This document shows, piece by piece, positions 34,961 to 44,630 of a DNA stretch of 64,000 nucleotides. The DNA is taken from positions 186,001 to 250,000 of the forward strand of contig JASMHC010000009.1 of NCBI GenBank assembly GCA_030750975.1, in the 5' to 3' direction. The first letter of the stretch is position 1; each line of letters begins with the position of its first letter. A model generated the notes under the pieces. That model did not search any database. It worked only from the letters and a program-made list of their open reading frames with translations, and was not told where the DNA came from. The position numbers and the translations under genes were made by a program. Origin of the DNA: Paracoccaceae bacterium. Lineage in GTDB: Bacteria > Pseudomonadota > Alphaproteobacteria > Rhodobacterales > Rhodobacteraceae.

Positions 34961-35908
34961 TCAGCTTTGAAACGATTTCTCGATCCGGTCCAAAGTCTCC
35001 ATTGACGACAGAACCTCATGCACCGACCCGTTCGGTTCACGGCCTTCCTTGATCGCCGAGATGAATTCGCGGTCGATCAGTTCGATCCCATTGTTTGAAA
35101 TCGCGACGTCGGAAAGATCGATCTGGGTTTCACGACCATCAAAAAGATCATCATACCGTGCGATATATGTTCCATTGTCGCAAATATAGCGAAAGAACGT
35201 GCCCAACGGGCCATCGTTGTTGAACGACAATGACAGGGTGCAAATTGCACCGGACGGCACTTTCATTCCGATGGTCATATCCATGGCGATGCCAAGTTCC
35301 GGGTGCGCCGGGCCTTGAATGCCGAACGCTTCCGACGCGACTTCACCGGTTTGATACTGGAACAGATCAACAGTGTGACAGGCATGGTGCCACAAAAGGT
35401 GGTCGGTCCAGCTGCGCGGTTCGCCCTTGGCGTTCATGTTTGATCTGCGGAAAAAGTAGGTCTGCACATCCATCTGCTGGATTTTCAGCTCACCAGCCCG
35501 GATCTTGTTATTGATCCACTGATGCGAAGGATTATAGCGGCGCACCTGACCGGCCATCGCCAGAACGCCGGTTTCTTTCTGTACCTCACAAATGCGCCGC
35601 GCATCTTCGAGCGAGTCCGACATCGGAATCTCGATAAACACCGGCTTGCCCGCTTTCATACAGGCAATCGCCTGCTCCGCATGCATCTGGGTCGGCGTGG
35701 CTAGAATGACCGCATCCACATCGTCGCGGTTGATGCATTCATCCAGATCGGTCGAGGCGTGGCCGATACCACGCTCGGCTGCCAGAGCTTCAATTTTTGA
35801 TAGGGTCGGACCCATGACCGAGGTCACAGTTACCTCGTCAATGGCTGCAAGAGCATCAAGGTGCTTGATCCCGAAGGCGCCATAGGCCCCAGCTACGCAA
35901 ATCCGCAT
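34961..35908 (-). CDS. ligC: 4-carboxy-2-hydroxymuconate-6-semialdehyde dehydrogenase (LigC)
   Basis: LigC oxidises the ring-cleavage product of protocatechuate (as its hemiacetal) with NAD(P) to 2-pyrone-4,6-dicarboxylate. The 315 residues equal the length of the Sphingobium enzyme and belong to the Gfo/Idh/MocA fold. The N-terminus has the dinucleotide loop VAGAYGAFGIKHLDAL, followed by DVDAVILATPTQMHAEQAIACMKAGKPVFIEIP. The family-specific stretch QQMDVQTYFFRR, GEPRSWTDHLLWHHACHTVDLF and FRYICDNGTYIARYDDLF is strongly LigC-like. It is the third gene of the ligA-ligB-ligC arm, 14 bases after ligB. Confidence 0.95.
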   Translation of the reverse strand: MRICVAGAYGAFGIKHLDALAAIDEVTVTSVMGPTLSKIEALAAERGIGHASTDLDECINRDDVDAVILATPTQMHAEQAIACMKAGKPVFIEIPMSDSLEDARRICEVQKETGVLAMAGQVRRYNPSHQWINNKIRAGELKIQQMDVQTYFFRRSNMNAKGEPRSWTDHLLWHHACHTVDLFQYQTGEVASEAFGIQGPAHPELGIAMDMTIGMKVPSGAICTLSLSFNNDGPLGTFFRYICDNGTYIARYDDLFDGRETQIDLSDVAISNNGIELIDREFISAIKEGREPNGSVHEVLSSMETLDRIEKSFQS

Positions 35909-35922
35909 GTCGCGTTCCTTTC

Positions 35923-37163
<1,241 letters not shown>

Positions 37164-37293
37164 TGGCGTTCCTTTCTTCCCTGACGATACACGATCCGTG
37201 TTTCGGGGCTGTTCTCTTATGTCTTCATAATGACTGCCGACACGAATTATCCAATTTGAATCCGGTGTGCCGCATAAGCCCAGGCTATACCGA

Positions 37294-38523
37294 TCAGGAT
37301 GTGGCCTCATGCGCGGCTTGTTTTAGTGTTGCAAGGAATCGGGTCTGCGCTTGCGTGGGCACCCAGTTTTTCCGCATCGTCAAACCAATTTTCCGCCTGT
37401 TGCCTTCAAGCGCCACCGGAAGCTTGGTCAGCAAGCCGGATTCTATTTCGCTGCGGAATTGCTGCTGAGAGATGACGGTCACGAAATTGTCGCGTTGGAG
37501 TAATGAGCGGATCAATACCAGCGATGATGACACCACCCGAATGGGCGTTTGCGGTCGCTCTTCGATTTTTAGTGTTTCAAAAATGTATGTCCCCGCAGGG
37601 GTCGCCATTGGCGAGGCGATCCAAGGATAGGCCAATGTGTCCTCCAGCGTCGCATAAGGCCGACCTGCCAGCGGGTGTTCAGGCCTTGCGATGACCGCGA
37701 GTTCATCTTCAAACAAGGGCTCTTCGAACACATCATCGGCAGGCGCCGGATCGCGCAAGGCACCGATCAGGCAATCCAAACCACCTTCGCGCAATTCACG
37801 CAGCATGTCTGCATAGCGGCCTTCCTGAACCCGGACCTGCAAGGCTTTTTCCTGCGTCACCATTTGCCCTATGGCTTCGGGAACAATCTCGCTTCGGGCC
37901 AGAGGCATTGAGCCTAATGTGAAAGTGATGCGCCCGATCCCGGACAATGCGGCCAGTTCCTCATAGGCCTGACGGATTTCGGAACGTGCCAGTTTGGCGG
38001 CCCGGTTCAAAAGCTGGCCCGCACTGGTCAACTCAATCCCGCCAAGAGCCGAGCGGAAGACTTCGAAACCGCAGGATTGCTCAAGCGATTTGGCGGTGCG
38101 GTAAATGGTCGGTTGGGCCAGCCCCAAGGCCCGCGCGGCAACGGTATAGCTTCCATGAATACCTATGGCGGTCAGCGCCCGCAATTGGGCCGATGTCAGC
38201 TTTTGCGCGAGCTTCTGATCTCTGTCGTCCACTCCGGCCGCATTCTGCGCCGCCTCAACCCCCATTTTAAGAAATCGGATCGACCGTCTTGCGCGATTGG
38301 CAAAAATCGCGCCCTCGTTTGATGTTGACAGACCCTTGCTGCCGCGGATCAGAAGGGTCACGCCCAAGTCTTTTTCAAGCTTGGCAACCGCCTGGCTGGC
38401 GGCGGGCTGGGTGATGAACATCCGCTCGGCGGAAACCGAAATCGAATGATACCGCTCGGCGATGCAAAAAACATGCATATGCCGGATATTCGGAAGGTCA
38501 CGTTCGTTCGGTTCAGGCAGCAT
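37294..38523 (-). CDS. LysR-family regulator with two tandem HTH domains
   Basis: This 409-residue protein is about 100 residues longer than a usual LysR regulator because it has two LysR-type winged helices. HTH1 (about 13-72) is MHVFCIAERYHSISVSAERMFITQPAASQAVAKLEKDLGVTLLIR. HTH2 (about 110-170) is LRALTAIGIHGSYTVAARALGLAQPTIYRTAKSLEQSCGFEVFR...ELTSAGQLLNRAAKL. An effector domain follows from about 196 (ITFTLGSMPLARSEIVPEAI...). It sits between the two divergent arms of the protocatechuate locus and is the likely regulator of both, perhaps responding to a pathway acid. Known LigR/PmdR-type activators control such pathways; that this one does so is inference. Confidence 0.9.
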   Translation of the reverse strand: MLPEPNERDLPNIRHMHVFCIAERYHSISVSAERMFITQPAASQAVAKLEKDLGVTLLIRGSKGLSTSNEGAIFANRARRSIRFLKMGVEAAQNAAGVDDRDQKLAQKLTSAQLRALTAIGIHGSYTVAARALGLAQPTIYRTAKSLEQSCGFEVFRSALGGIELTSAGQLLNRAAKLARSEIRQAYEELAALSGIGRITFTLGSMPLARSEIVPEAIGQMVTQEKALQVRVQEGRYADMLRELREGGLDCLIGALRDPAPADDVFEEPLFEDELAVIARPEHPLAGRPYATLEDTLAYPWIASPMATPAGTYIFETLKIEERPQTPIRVVSSSLVLIRSLLQRDNFVTVISQQQFRSEIESGLLTKLPVALEGNRRKIGLTMRKNWVPTQAQTRFLATLKQAAHEATS

Positions 38524-38638
38524 TTTTCACCTCATAGATAAAACTTATATTCTTTCCTTCTTTCGAAATTGGCAAGCCCGCTGCCAGACATCATGCTTGG
38601 GCGACTCGTTGCCAAGGGAAAACAAACAGGAAACCCGA
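38524..38638. promoter_or_regulatory. Divergent promoter region between the LysR gene and galB
   Basis: The 115-base gap is AT-rich near the LysR start and contains the short palindrome ATAA-aac-TTAT (38538-38548), a plausible part of a LysR site. No clear -35/-10 pair stood out. It should serve both the regulator and the galB arm. Confidence 0.5.
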
Positions 38639-39373
38639 ATGTCTGACAGCAAATCCGCCCTCGTCATTTCAGCCCATGCCGCCGACTTTGTCTGGCGTTG
38701 CGGCGGGGCCATCGCCCTGCATCAGGAGCTTGGTTACAATGTTACCGTTGTGTGCCTCAGCTTCGGCGAGCGTGGCGAAAGTGCGCGTCTTTGGAAAGAG
38801 GGCAATACGCTGGAGCAGGTCAAAGCCAACCGTCGCGGCGAAGCCGAAAATGCGGCCGAAGCGTTGGGTGTGCATGACATAAAATTCCTCGACATGGGCG
38901 ATTATCCACTGCGCTTCACCGAAGAGGCGGAAAATCAGGTGGTGGACATTATCCGCGATGTGCAGCCGAATTTCATGTTCTCGCATTCGAAATGGGACCC
39001 GTACAACACCGACCACATGAAGACCACTGACTTTGCCCTGACCTGCCGCATGATCGCGCAAGCCTGGGGGCATAATCCGGGTCAGAAGGTTTTGGGCGCA
39101 CCGCAAATGTATTTGTTTGAGCCACACCAGACCGAGCAGATGCATTGGAAGCCCGACGTGTTCTTGGACATTACGCCCGTGTGGGAGAAAAAGCGCAAAG
39201 CAATGGAATGCAATCAGGGCCAGATTCACCTGTGGGATTTCTACACCCGCGTGGCGCAACAGCGGGCGAACCACTTCAAACGCAACTCGGGCGGCATGGC
39301 CGGTGGGCGGGATTGTAAATACGCGGAAGGGTTTGAAACTATCTTCCCGCGCACCGTGGACGAACTGAGCTGA
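38639..39373 (+). CDS. galB: 4-oxalomesaconate hydratase, PIG-L type (GalB)
   Basis: GalB hydrates 4-oxalomesaconate to 4-carboxy-4-hydroxy-2-oxoadipate. The 244-residue protein has the PIG-L/LmbE metallohydrolase fold but is a hydratase. Its N-terminal motif reads [19 protein letters not shown], not the AHPDDE of deacetylases. It continues [30 protein letters not shown] and [13 protein letters not shown], the last matching the second metal-site region. The tail [13 protein letters not shown] and [11 protein letters not shown] also match Pseudomonas GalB as I recall it. ATG at 38639 has AGGAAA upstream. GalB replaces LigJ, the unrelated enzyme of Sphingobium. Its stop overlaps ligK (TGATG). 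Confidence 0.92.
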   Translation: MSDSKSALVISAHAADFVWRCGGAIALHQELGYNVTVVCLSFGERGESARLWKEGNTLEQVKANRRGEAENAAEALGVHDIKFLDMGDYPLRFTEEAENQVVDIIRDVQPNFMFSHSKWDPYNTDHMKTTDFALTCRMIAQAWGHNPGQKVLGAPQMYLFEPHQTEQMHWKPDVFLDITPVWEKKRKAMECNQGQIHLWDFYTRVAQQRANHFKRNSGGMAGGRDCKYAEGFETIFPRTVDELS

Positions 39374-40065
39374 TGGGCTATCAACCGGGACAAACGGGCG
39401 TTGTCGTCCAGAATATTGAACGCGCTGATCAGGCGGTGATTGACGCGCTGGGTGAATGTGGTGTGGCCACCGTGCACGAGGCGCAGGGGCGCAAGGGGTT
39501 GCTGAATTCCTATATGCGGCCGATCTATTCCGGCGCGCGGATTGCCGGATCAGCAGTGACCATTCTGGCCCCGCCGATGGACAATTGGATGATCCATGTG
39601 GCGATCGAGCAGTTGCAGGCGGGGGATGTGCTGTTGCTGGGCACAATCTCGCCATCGGATGCGGGGTATTTCGGCGACCTTTTGGCGGCCTCTGCCATGG
39701 CGCGGGGCTGTCGGGGGCTGGTGATTGACGCGGGCGTGAGGGATGTGCGCGACCTGACCGAGATGGGATTCCCGGTATGGTCCAAAGCTGTTGGGGCGCA
39801 AGGCACGGTGAAAGAGACGCTTGGTTCGGTGAACGTGCCGGTTGTCTGTGCCGACGAGTTGGTGAACCCCGGTGATATTGTTGTGGCGGATGATGACGGG
39901 GTTGTTGTCGTGCGTCGGGACGAGGCAGCGGATGTTCTGGCCAAGGCGCGGGCACGGGAAGCCAATGAGGGCGAGAAACGCGCGAAGTTCGAAGCGGGCG
40001 AATTGGGATTGGATATCTACAATATGCGTCCGCGGCTTGAGGAAAAGGGTCTGAAATACGTTTGA
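39373..40065 (+). CDS. ligK: 4-carboxy-4-hydroxy-2-oxoadipate aldolase (LigK/GalC)
   Basis: This divalent-metal class II aldolase splits 4-carboxy-4-hydroxy-2-oxoadipate to pyruvate and oxaloacetate, the last step of the pathway. The 230-residue RraA-fold protein shows [33 protein letters not shown], the metal/pyruvate motif [14 protein letters not shown] (Arg-Asp pair) and [19 protein letters not shown]. Family members also cleave 4-hydroxy-4-methyl-2-oxoglutarate. It is translated from a TGATG overlap with galB. A REP-like palindrome and a terminator-like hairpin element follow before galD. Confidence 0.94.
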   Translation: MGYQPGQTGVVVQNIERADQAVIDALGECGVATVHEAQGRKGLLNSYMRPIYSGARIAGSAVTILAPPMDNWMIHVAIEQLQAGDVLLLGTISPSDAGYFGDLLAASAMARGCRGLVIDAGVRDVRDLTEMGFPVWSKAVGAQGTVKETLGSVNVPVVCADELVNPGDIVVADDDGVVVVRRDEAADVLAKARAREANEGEKRAKFEAGELGLDIYNMRPRLEEKGLKYV

Positions 40066-40067
40066 AA

Positions 40068-40114
40068 GCATATCGCTCAAAAGTGGGAACCGGTTTTGAG
40101 CTACTTGGATATGC
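40068..40114. repeat. REP-like palindromic element
   Basis: GCATATC and GATATGC form the outer arms, CTCAAAA and TTTTGAG the inner arms, and the core reads AAAGTGGGAACCGGTTTTG. The AAGTGGGAACCGGTTTTG core resembles a widespread intergenic repeat I know from Rhizobiales genomes. It starts 3 bases after the ligK stop. Only this copy is present in the window. Confidence 0.6.
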
Positions 40115-40160
40115 GATGAAATGAGGTTTGGTTTTCGGATCGCTTGCGCGATCCGACCGG

Positions 40161-40215
40161 GTGAGGGGGCTGTCTGCCCCCTCACACTCCCCCGAGGATA
40201 TTTTTGGACAAAAGA
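40161..40215 (+). repeat. Hairpin plus GGATATTT/GACAAAAGA dispersed element, copy B
   Basis: A perfect 10-bp stem (GTGAGGGGGC/GCCCCCTCAC, loop TGTCT) is followed by CCCCCGAGGATATTTTTGGACAAAAGA and ends 18 bases before the galD ATG. It shares layout and tail sequence with copies A and C. A smaller hairpin GGATCG-CTTG-CGCGATCC precedes it. The stem may attenuate galB-ligK transcription into galD. Confidence 0.6.
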
Positions 40216-40233
40216 AAGTAGGAAGTTCGGCTG

Positions 40234-41277
40234 ATGTCTGGTGTTCGGTGCATGTGGATGCGGGGGGGGACCTCGAAAGGTGGGTATTTCCTGGCCGATG
40301 ATTTGCCGAGCGACCGTGATGCGTTTTTGTTTGGCGTCATGGGGTCGCCGGATGCGCGCCAGATTGACGGGATGGGGGGCGGGGATCCTCTGACCTCGAA
40401 AGTCGCCGTTGTGAAGAAATCCGAGCGCGATGGGGTTGATGTGGACTATCTGTTTTTGCAGGTTTTCGTAGATCAGCCGATTGTCACGGATGCGCAGAAT
40501 TGCGGGAATATTCTGGCTGGTGTTGGGCCGTTTGCCATTGAGCGCGGCTTGGTTGAGGCTGTGGACGGTGTGACGCCGGTGACGATTTTCATGGAGAACG
40601 CCGGTCAGGTTGGCGTGGCGCGGGTCGAAACACCGGGGGGTATCGTCAATTACAAAGGCGATGCCAGGATTGACGGTGTGCCTGGTGGGGCGGCACCTTT
40701 GCCGATTGAATTCAAGGACACGGCGGGATCGTCATGTGGGGCACTTTTGCCAACAGGGAATGTTTCGGATGTGGTCGAGGGTGTCGAAGTCACGATGATC
40801 GACAACGGGATGCCTTGTGTTGTGATCCGGGCCGAGGACATGGGGATCGTGGGGGATGAAGCGCCTGAGGATTTGGAGGCCAATGCCGCGTTGCGGGCAA
40901 AGCTGGAAGCGGTGCGATTGGCTTGCGGCCCATTGATGAACCTTGGCGATGTGACGGAAAAGTCGGTGCCCAAGATGACCATGGTTTCAGCACCTAGGGA
41001 CGGCGGTGCGATTGCGACGCGGACCTTTATTCCGCATCGCTGTCACAAAGTGATCGGTGTGCTGGGGGCCGTCAGCGTGGCGACGGCCTGTCTGTTGGAA
41101 GGCAGCACGGCATATGACCTTGCCGATAAGGGTGTGGGCAAAGAACGCAGCCTGTCCATCGAGCATCCGACCGGCGAAATGACGGTTGTTGCGACGCTTG
41201 ATGAGAATGGTGGAATTGACAGTGCTGCGATCCTTCGCACCGCGCGCAAATTGATGGATGGAGAGGTGTTCGCATGA
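40234..41277 (+). CDS. galD: 4-oxalomesaconate tautomerase (GalD/LigU-like)
   Basis: GalD interconverts the keto and enol (or double-bond) forms of 4-oxalomesaconate so that the hydratase can use it. The 347-residue protein belongs to the PrpF/diaminopimelate-epimerase fold. It opens with CMWMRGGTSKGGYFLADDLP, then MGGGDPLTSKVAVVK, QNCGNILAGVGPFAIERGLV, VNYKGDARIDGVPGGAAPLPIEF and IPHRCHKVIGVLGAVSVATA. All are PrpF-family motifs. ATG at 40234 has AGGAAG 8 bases upstream. The stop overlaps ligI (ATGA). Confidence 0.94.
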   Translation: MSGVRCMWMRGGTSKGGYFLADDLPSDRDAFLFGVMGSPDARQIDGMGGGDPLTSKVAVVKKSERDGVDVDYLFLQVFVDQPIVTDAQNCGNILAGVGPFAIERGLVEAVDGVTPVTIFMENAGQVGVARVETPGGIVNYKGDARIDGVPGGAAPLPIEFKDTAGSSCGALLPTGNVSDVVEGVEVTMIDNGMPCVVIRAEDMGIVGDEAPEDLEANAALRAKLEAVRLACGPLMNLGDVTEKSVPKMTMVSAPRDGGAIATRTFIPHRCHKVIGVLGAVSVATACLLEGSTAYDLADKGVGKERSLSIEHPTGEMTVVATLDENGGIDSAAILRTARKLMDGEVFA

Positions 41278-42167
41278 CCGAAGAGGTTCAAGTCATGGAC
41301 GCGGATTGGCTGGAGTTTCATCCAAGCCCGAAGAAACCGGATTTAATGTTGCCGAATGGCGCAGTTGATGCACACTGCCATGTGTTCGGCCCGTCCCCCG
41401 AATTTCCCTTCGCGCCAGAACGCAAATACACGCCGTGTAACGCAGGCAAGGATAAGCTCTATGCGCTGCGCGATTATCTGGGGTTTGAGCGCAACGTAAT
41501 CGTTCAGGCGACCTGCCACGGCAAGGACAACCGTGCGATGGTCGATGCCTGCCGATCAGCGGGCGATAAGGCACGTGGCATCGCCAGCGTTGGCCCGGAC
41601 ATCACCATGGCCGAGCTGCAAGAGATGGACGAAGCTGGCGTGCGCGGCGTGCGGTTCAACTTTGTCAAACGTCTGGTGGATGCCACCCCGCAACAAGTTT
41701 TCCTGGATATTGCCGACAAGATCAAAGATCTGGGCTGGCATATCGTAGTTTATTTCGAGGCACAGGATCTTGAGGAACTGGTTCCGTTCCTTGAACGAAT
41801 GCCAACGATACTCGTGGTCGACCATATGGGGCGGCCCGACGTGACCAAGGGCACAGATCATCCGGATTTCCAAAGGTTTATCCGGTTGATGGAAGAAAAC
41901 GAAAACATATGGTCCAAGGTCACTTGTCCGGAACGTCTCTCGGTTGAAGGTCCGCCCTATGCTGATGTCGTTCCCTACTGTCAGGCTATTGTCGAGCGTT
42001 TTGAGGACCGTGTCCTCTGGGGCACCGACTGGCCGCACCCGAACATGAAATCGCATATGCCTGATGACGGCGCATTGGTCGATTACATACCGAAAATCGC
42101 GCGAACTCCTGAACAGCAGCAAAAGCTGCTGGTTGATAACCCAATGCGTCTCTACTGGGGGCGCTGA
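41274..42167 (+). CDS. ligI: 2-pyrone-4,6-dicarboxylate lactonase
   Basis: LigI hydrolyses the pyrone made by LigC to 4-oxalomesaconate. The 297-residue amidohydrolase shows the HxH strand in GAVDAHCHVFGPSPEFPFAPERKYTP, NVIVQATCHGKDNRAMVDA and GVRGVRFNFVKRLVD. ILVVDHMGRPD contains a ligand or substrate His, and the catalytic Asp lies in VLWGTDWPHPNMK. LigI is known to work without a bound metal, unlike most of its superfamily. The start ATG is coupled to the galD stop, with GAGAGG upstream. ligA2 follows after 14 bases. Confidence 0.95.
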   Translation: MTEEVQVMDADWLEFHPSPKKPDLMLPNGAVDAHCHVFGPSPEFPFAPERKYTPCNAGKDKLYALRDYLGFERNVIVQATCHGKDNRAMVDACRSAGDKARGIASVGPDITMAELQEMDEAGVRGVRFNFVKRLVDATPQQVFLDIADKIKDLGWHIVVYFEAQDLEELVPFLERMPTILVVDHMGRPDVTKGTDHPDFQRFIRLMEENENIWSKVTCPERLSVEGPPYADVVPYCQAIVERFEDRVLWGTDWPHPNMKSHMPDDGALVDYIPKIARTPEQQQKLLVDNPMRLYWGR

Positions 42168-42181
42168 CCGAGGAGAATAAA

Positions 42182-42553
42182 ATGGCTGAGTACGTACTTG
42201 ACCAACCGGGGCATGATTATCACATCGACATCCCCGGAACGACCCTGTTTGACGGGAAGCAAGCCATGAAAGGCTATGCGCTGAACAAGATGTGCTACGA
42301 CTTCAACAAAGAAGTTAACCGCGAAGCCTTTAAGGCCGATGAAGAAGGCTGGATGGAGAAATACAGTCTGAACGAGGGCCAGAAACAGGCGATCCGCGAC
42401 CGCAATATTCTCGCTATGATCGAGGAAGGCGGCAACATTTATTACCTCGCGAAATTCGCGGGCATTTTCAGACTAAGCGTTCAGGACGTGGGCGGGCTTC
42501 AAACGGGCCGCACCACGGAAGAATTTAGCGACTATCTGAAAAGCCAGGCGTGA
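42182..42553 (+). CDS. ligA: Protocatechuate 4,5-dioxygenase alpha subunit, copy 2
   Basis: A second LigA of 123 residues: IPGTTLFDGKQAMKGYALNKMCYDFNKEVNREAFKADEEGWMEKYSLNEGQKQAIRDRNILAMIEEGGNIYYLAKF, then LSVQDVGGLQTGRTTEEF. It shares the family core with the copy at 36774-37163 but differs at most positions outside it. The two therefore look like separate acquisitions or old duplicates rather than a recent copy. GAGGAGA precedes the ATG. It is paired with ligB copy 2 downstream. Confidence 0.94.
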   Translation: MAEYVLDQPGHDYHIDIPGTTLFDGKQAMKGYALNKMCYDFNKEVNREAFKADEEGWMEKYSLNEGQKQAIRDRNILAMIEEGGNIYYLAKFAGIFRLSVQDVGGLQTGRTTEEFSDYLKSQA

Positions 42554-42566
42554 GGAGGATTGACCA

Positions 42567-43415
42567 ATGGCAACGATCTTAGGCGGCATCACCACTTCGC
42601 ATATTCCGGCGGTGGGCAACGCAATTCAGAAAGAGCTTTACGATGATCCCTATTGGAAGCCTTTCTTTGACGGATACCCGAAGGTTCATGCGTGGATCAA
42701 AGAACACAAGCCGGACTATGTGATCAACATCTACAATGACCACGGGCTGGGGTTCTTTCTTGACCGGATGCCAACCTTCGCAATTGGCGCGGCGCATGAA
42801 TACAAGAACGAAGATGAGGGCTGGGGCCTGCCGTCGCTTGATCCGTTCCCGGGGGCACCGGAACTGTCGTGGCATATAATTGAATCGATGGTCGCGGATC
42901 ACTTTGACATCACCTCTTGTCAGGAACTGGCGGTGGATCACGGCTTTGTCGTGCCGATGCAGCTGTTCTGGCCTGGTGCACCCAATAACCCTGATATGCC
43001 GAAGGCGGTTCCGATCAGCGCCAATACGGTGCAGCACCCGATCCCGACGCTGGCGCGTGCGCTTGATTTTGGTAAGGCGTTGCGCAAAGCCCTTCTAAGC
43101 TTTCCCGAAGATGCAAAAATCGTGGTCCTTGGTACGGGGGGGCTGTCGCATCAACTGGACGGTGAGCGCGCAGGGTTCATCAACAAGGATTTTGATCAGT
43201 ATTGTCTGGAAAATATTGTTAGTAACCCTGATGTCCTGACCAAGATCACCCGGCAGGAATTGGTCAAGAATGCGGGTGCTCAGGGCACCGAATTTCTGAT
43301 GTGGATGATGATGCGGGGTGCCCTGGGTGACGAAGTGAACGAAATCACCCGTAACTATCACATTCCGATTTCCAACACGGCCGCCGGAACATTGCTGTTG
43401 GAATGCGTGACTTAG
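42567..43415 (+). CDS. ligB: Protocatechuate 4,5-dioxygenase beta (catalytic) subunit, copy 2
   Basis: A second LigB of 282 residues with the same ligand pattern: His12 (TTSHIPAVG), His59 (IYNDHGLGF), the catalytic His in GTGGLSHQLDG, and AQGTEFLMWMMMRGAL with a candidate Glu ligand. LAVDHGFVVPMQLFW is also present. It differs from copy 1 around the substrate pocket (for example GLGFFLDRMPTFAIG against [15 protein letters not shown]). It could therefore act on a related catechol such as gallate or 3-O-methylgallate, but this is a guess. GAGGAGG precedes the ATG. It is the last gene of the galB arm and converges on flagellar genes. Confidence 0.93.
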   Translation: MATILGGITTSHIPAVGNAIQKELYDDPYWKPFFDGYPKVHAWIKEHKPDYVINIYNDHGLGFFLDRMPTFAIGAAHEYKNEDEGWGLPSLDPFPGAPELSWHIIESMVADHFDITSCQELAVDHGFVVPMQLFWPGAPNNPDMPKAVPISANTVQHPIPTLARALDFGKALRKALLSFPEDAKIVVLGTGGLSHQLDGERAGFINKDFDQYCLENIVSNPDVLTKITRQELVKNAGAQGTEFLMWMMMRGALGDEVNEITRNYHIPISNTAAGTLLLECVT

Positions 43416-43443
43416 AGCGTTGGTCTGATTATGGCCTTTCGGT

Positions 43444-44229
43444 CTATAGCAGAAGTTGCAGGGCAATTGATGCCGAACTCATCTGGTTGAGGGTGTTGAT
43501 CTGGGTCAGCAATTGGAATCTTTGAACAACAGCCTCGATCACCTTGGGTTTCGAGAAATCGTCGAAACTTTCAATGCCGAAATTGCGCTTTGATTTTGAT
43601 TTCAACTCACCAAGCTGTTGATCCAGATCGATTTGCCCAAACCCACGGGGTAATCCCAAGGCGGTTTCAAGGAACCGTCTAAGCGGTGGGCGACCAATGG
43701 CTTTGTACCATTTGGTATCGTCGGTGCCGGACTGGGTGGCAAGCTCGGTCAGTTCGCGCTTGGCTGATAATGCCAGCCGCATGTCCTGCGAGATTTCGCC
43801 AACCGAGATTTCGAATTCCTGGGTCTCGTAGCGCGCTATCATTGCGCCAGCAAATCCGGCGCGTGTGGTTTTTGGACCGAGACCTGACGAAAAGTCGAAT
43901 GCGTTCGCCAGGTCTTTGTATCTTTGGTCCGTTATTCTGTTGACCAGTGACTTTGTGTCTGTCGGGTCGCTTTCCAGAATCGTGCGGATGAAGGCCCGGC
44001 TGTTTATATCGTCCTGTAATCCAAAGGCGCCCAAGGCCACTTTTAACAGCCGCCGGTCTGATACGAGTTGTTCTGCCGTTGTAACGGATTGAATATTGTC
44101 CTGAAAATACGCGGCATCTCTTTTCTGGACCGGGGTGTTTCGGAACCCTTGCATTTGGCGGTCGTATGTTGATTGCAAAAACCGCCACCCGGTAAGACCC
44201 GTGGTTGGTATGACGGGCGTGTAACTCAT
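43444..44229 (-). CDS. DUF1217 flagellar-locus protein
   Basis: The 261-residue protein matches the DUF1217 family found in alphaproteobacterial flagellar clusters. It is mostly helical, with recurring motifs such as DRRLLKVALGAFGLQDDINSRAFIRTILESDPTDTKSLVNRI and RFLETALGLPRGFGQIDLDQQLGELKSKSKRNFGIESF. No signal peptide or membrane segment is seen. Function is not established. ATG at 44229 (MSYTPVIPTTGLTGWRFL) overlaps the flbT stop by 4 bases, so it is translated with flbT and flaF. Confidence 0.9.
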   Translation of the reverse strand: MSYTPVIPTTGLTGWRFLQSTYDRQMQGFRNTPVQKRDAAYFQDNIQSVTTAEQLVSDRRLLKVALGAFGLQDDINSRAFIRTILESDPTDTKSLVNRITDQRYKDLANAFDFSSGLGPKTTRAGFAGAMIARYETQEFEISVGEISQDMRLALSAKRELTELATQSGTDDTKWYKAIGRPPLRRFLETALGLPRGFGQIDLDQQLGELKSKSKRNFGIESFDDFSKPKVIEAVVQRFQLLTQINTLNQMSSASIALQLLL

Positions 44230-44630
44230 GTCCCGACGCTTGCCAGCAGGGTGTCTTCGACCGAGATGAGTTGGCGAAGAACCTTGAGGCACTGATAGAA
44301 TTGACCGGCTTGGGCCGCTTCATGTGCGGTATTCAGGGCCTCAAAACAGCGGCCGCTGGGCAGAACCTGCTTTAGCTGTGAAATACCAAGGGTCAACTGG
44401 GGCAGGGCCTGCTGTCTTGTGATGTCGCCGGATAAGACCAACTGGGCGATGTAGCATACCCGACGTACCGGCGTTTTGGTGTCTTCGGGATGCAGCGCGT
44501 CCTTCAGTCTAAGAATATTTGCGTTAGGAGTTACCACTGACAATCGACTGCGCCGAGGCCCGTTTTCCAGCACCGCCCCATTGATCAGCAACCGCTCTTT
44601 CGGGCTGAGTTTCAATACAAGGCCGCTCAT
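44226..44630 (-). CDS. flbT: Flagellin synthesis repressor FlbT
   Basis: FlbT binds the 5' leader of flagellin mRNA and promotes its decay until assembly reaches the filament stage, as shown in Caulobacter. The 134 residues show MSGLVLKLSPKERLLINGAVLENG at the N-terminus, then PVRRVCYIAQLVLSG and YQCLKVLRQLISVEDTLL, all typical. It overlaps flaF upstream and the DUF1217 gene downstream (ATGA at both ends). The presumed target, the flagellin leader, lies at 45899-46093. Confidence 0.95.
   Translation of the reverse strand: MSGLVLKLSPKERLLINGAVLENGPRRSRLSVVTPNANILRLKDALHPEDTKTPVRRVCYIAQLVLSGDITRQQALPQLTLGISQLKQVLPSGRCFEALNTAHEAAQAGQFYQCLKVLRQLISVEDTLLASVGT

Noticed and set aside
38639-39373. 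PIG-L N-acetylglucosamine deacetylase
   Set aside because: The AHPDD motif is replaced by AHAAD, and the chain fits GalB hydratase in a pathway that otherwise lacks this step.
38669-39955. Long open frame antisense to galB and ligK
   Set aside because: Both sense-strand genes have clear family motifs; the antisense product has no recognisable pattern or ribosome site.
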